A stretch of DNA of 14,204 nt from DATFYI01 sp035315125. GTDB taxonomy: Bacteria; Chloroflexota; Anaerolineae; Anaerolineales; Anaerolineaceae. The DNA lies in contig DATFYI010000103.1 in NCBI GenBank assembly GCA_035315125.1, forward strand, positions 1 to 14,204, given 5' to 3'. Both the position numbers and the translations under genes were made by a program. Below, piece by piece: positions 13,488 to 14,204 of the stretch. Numbering within the stretch: the stretch's first letter is position 1; every line of letters starts with the position of its first letter. Under the pieces are notes generated by a model that saw only the letters and a list, made by a program, of their open reading frames with translations, was not told the DNA's origin and searched no databases.

Positions 13488-14204
13488 TTAGCTTCGATTC
13501 TGGGGGGCATAATTGATACCACGTGATTTTTTCCAAATTTCGATTAATGCAATCGTATTCCGTTCGGATGTAGGCGTCCACTCACGCACGTTATCCACTG
13601 GAGAAAGGATAAATCCGCCTCCAGGGGCTAACACTCTGAAGGCAGTTTCTGTTTCCGCCTGGACTTCCTGCGGGCCTTCCATTTCCATCGTCAGGTGTCC
13701 GTTGACCCCGCCCCAAAGGCAAACCCGGTTGCATATCTTTTGTTTTGCAGTGGCCATATCCCAGCCGCGCGGATCCACTCCAATCAAGGTGTCTACCCCA
13801 GTATTTGTATAAGTTTCCAATAAAGGCATGCAGTTTGAACTAACGATATAGCCAAACTTAGCGCCCATCTGATGGGCTAGCTCGACCTCTTTCCGCAATA
13901 TGGGCTCAACAAATTTTCGATAGGTTTTTGGAGACCAAAAATCACAGTTTTCATACCAGGCGCGTTTGATATAAAGATCAATCCCTGCCTCTAAAAGGAC
14001 CTGCATGCGGGTTTGGTTCCATTTCGCAATGATTTCAAGAACATCCTTCAGAAATTGAGGTTTATCATAAGAGGCGAACATCATATTTTTCAGCCCGTAC
14101 AACCAGGCTAAACTATCCACCCCGATTCCCCAACCGCCTGCCAAGAGTAAATCGTGTTTTTTGGCCAGGGCAATGGCCGGTTTGGCTTCATCCTTGAAAT
14201 CCTG
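13488..14204 (-). CDS. URO-D superfamily protein (5' partial)
   Basis: The frame is open to the window end, so the N-terminus lies outside; 238 codons are visible. The C-terminal features fit the uroporphyrinogen decarboxylase superfamily TIM barrel: ENCDFWSPKTYRKFVEP, then GVDTLIGVDPRGWDM, LWGGVNGH and GGGFILSPVDNVREWTP. The superfamily covers true HemE and the MtaA/MtbA/CmuA-type corrinoid methyltransferases. In methyltransferases a zinc-binding HxCG is expected before the TIM strand that ends in PLL; here the segment is YIVSSNCMPLL (about 13820-13850), so His and the first Cys are replaced. That argues against thiol methyltransfer of the MtaA kind. A true HemE is also unlikely given the divergent C-terminus and no haem genes nearby. 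The substrate is unknown. It may be read through to the cupin gene. Confidence 0.8.
   Translation of the reverse strand, partial: QDFKDEAKPAIALAKKHDLLLAGGWGIGVDSLAWLYGLKNMMFASYDKPQFLKDVLEIIAKWNQTRMQVLLEAGIDLYIKRAWYENCDFWSPKTYRKFVEPILRKEVELAHQMGAKFGYIVSSNCMPLLETYTNTGVDTLIGVDPRGWDMATAKQKICNRVCLWGGVNGHLTMEMEGPQEVQAETETAFRVLAPGGGFILSPVDNVREWTPTSERNTIALIEIWKKSRGINYAPQNRS

Noticed and set aside
14142..14144. TTG start giving a 218-residue URO-D protein
   Set aside because: The same frame stays open for 20 more codons of good protein to the window end, so the TTG is an internal Leu.

Overview
The window reads as a chromosomal segment of an uncultured-type, moderate-GC bacterium, most likely a member of the Chloroflexota (Anaerolineae-like). 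This is inferred from lipoproteins with long Thr/Pro/Ala-rich linkers, an NBR1-type Ig-like lipoprotein, a ModA with the same kind of linker, and several orphan enzyme families common in that group. No rRNA, tRNA, CRISPR array, insertion sequence or prophage gene was seen. Genes are densely packed in five blocks.

Block 1 (1-4576, + strand) is an envelope gene pair ending in a clear terminator. The first gene, cut by the window start, encodes a cysteine-rich protein with a lytic-transglycosylase-like core and a C-terminal calcium-loop/SdrD-B-like domain. The second encodes a 1038-residue, cysteine-free protein: about 870 disordered, probably cytoplasmic residues with a tandem 23-residue repeat, one membrane helix, and an outside domain that looks like a sortase barrel without its catalytic Cys and His. 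This pair is the most unusual content of the window. Block 2 (4690-5424, - strand) is an NBR1-Ig lipoprotein gene whose promoter overlaps two near-identical palindromic elements 21 bp apart.

Block 3 (5767-7659, + strand) pairs a class II aldolase homologue of RhaD length, which has lost two metal ligands and the catalytic Glu, with an amidohydrolase-2 family metallohydrolase whose metal residues are intact. Block 4 (10645 down to 7656, - strand) is a tight three-gene operon: a SufS-type cysteine desulfurase, a membrane-anchored DsbA-like thioredoxin protein, and a variant Fpg/Nei-type DNA glycosylase. Its last stop codon overlaps the stop of the convergent amidohydrolase gene.

Block 5 (14204 down to 10962, - strand) holds a URO-D superfamily protein (cut by the window end), a small cupin, a molybdate ABC permease (modB) and a molybdate-binding lipoprotein (modA). 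It closes with a strong hairpin terminator. No modC ATPase gene is present. modB has a plausible extended -10 promoter, and modA has its own strong Shine-Dalgarno site behind an intercistronic hairpin, which suggests the binding protein is made in excess of the permease.
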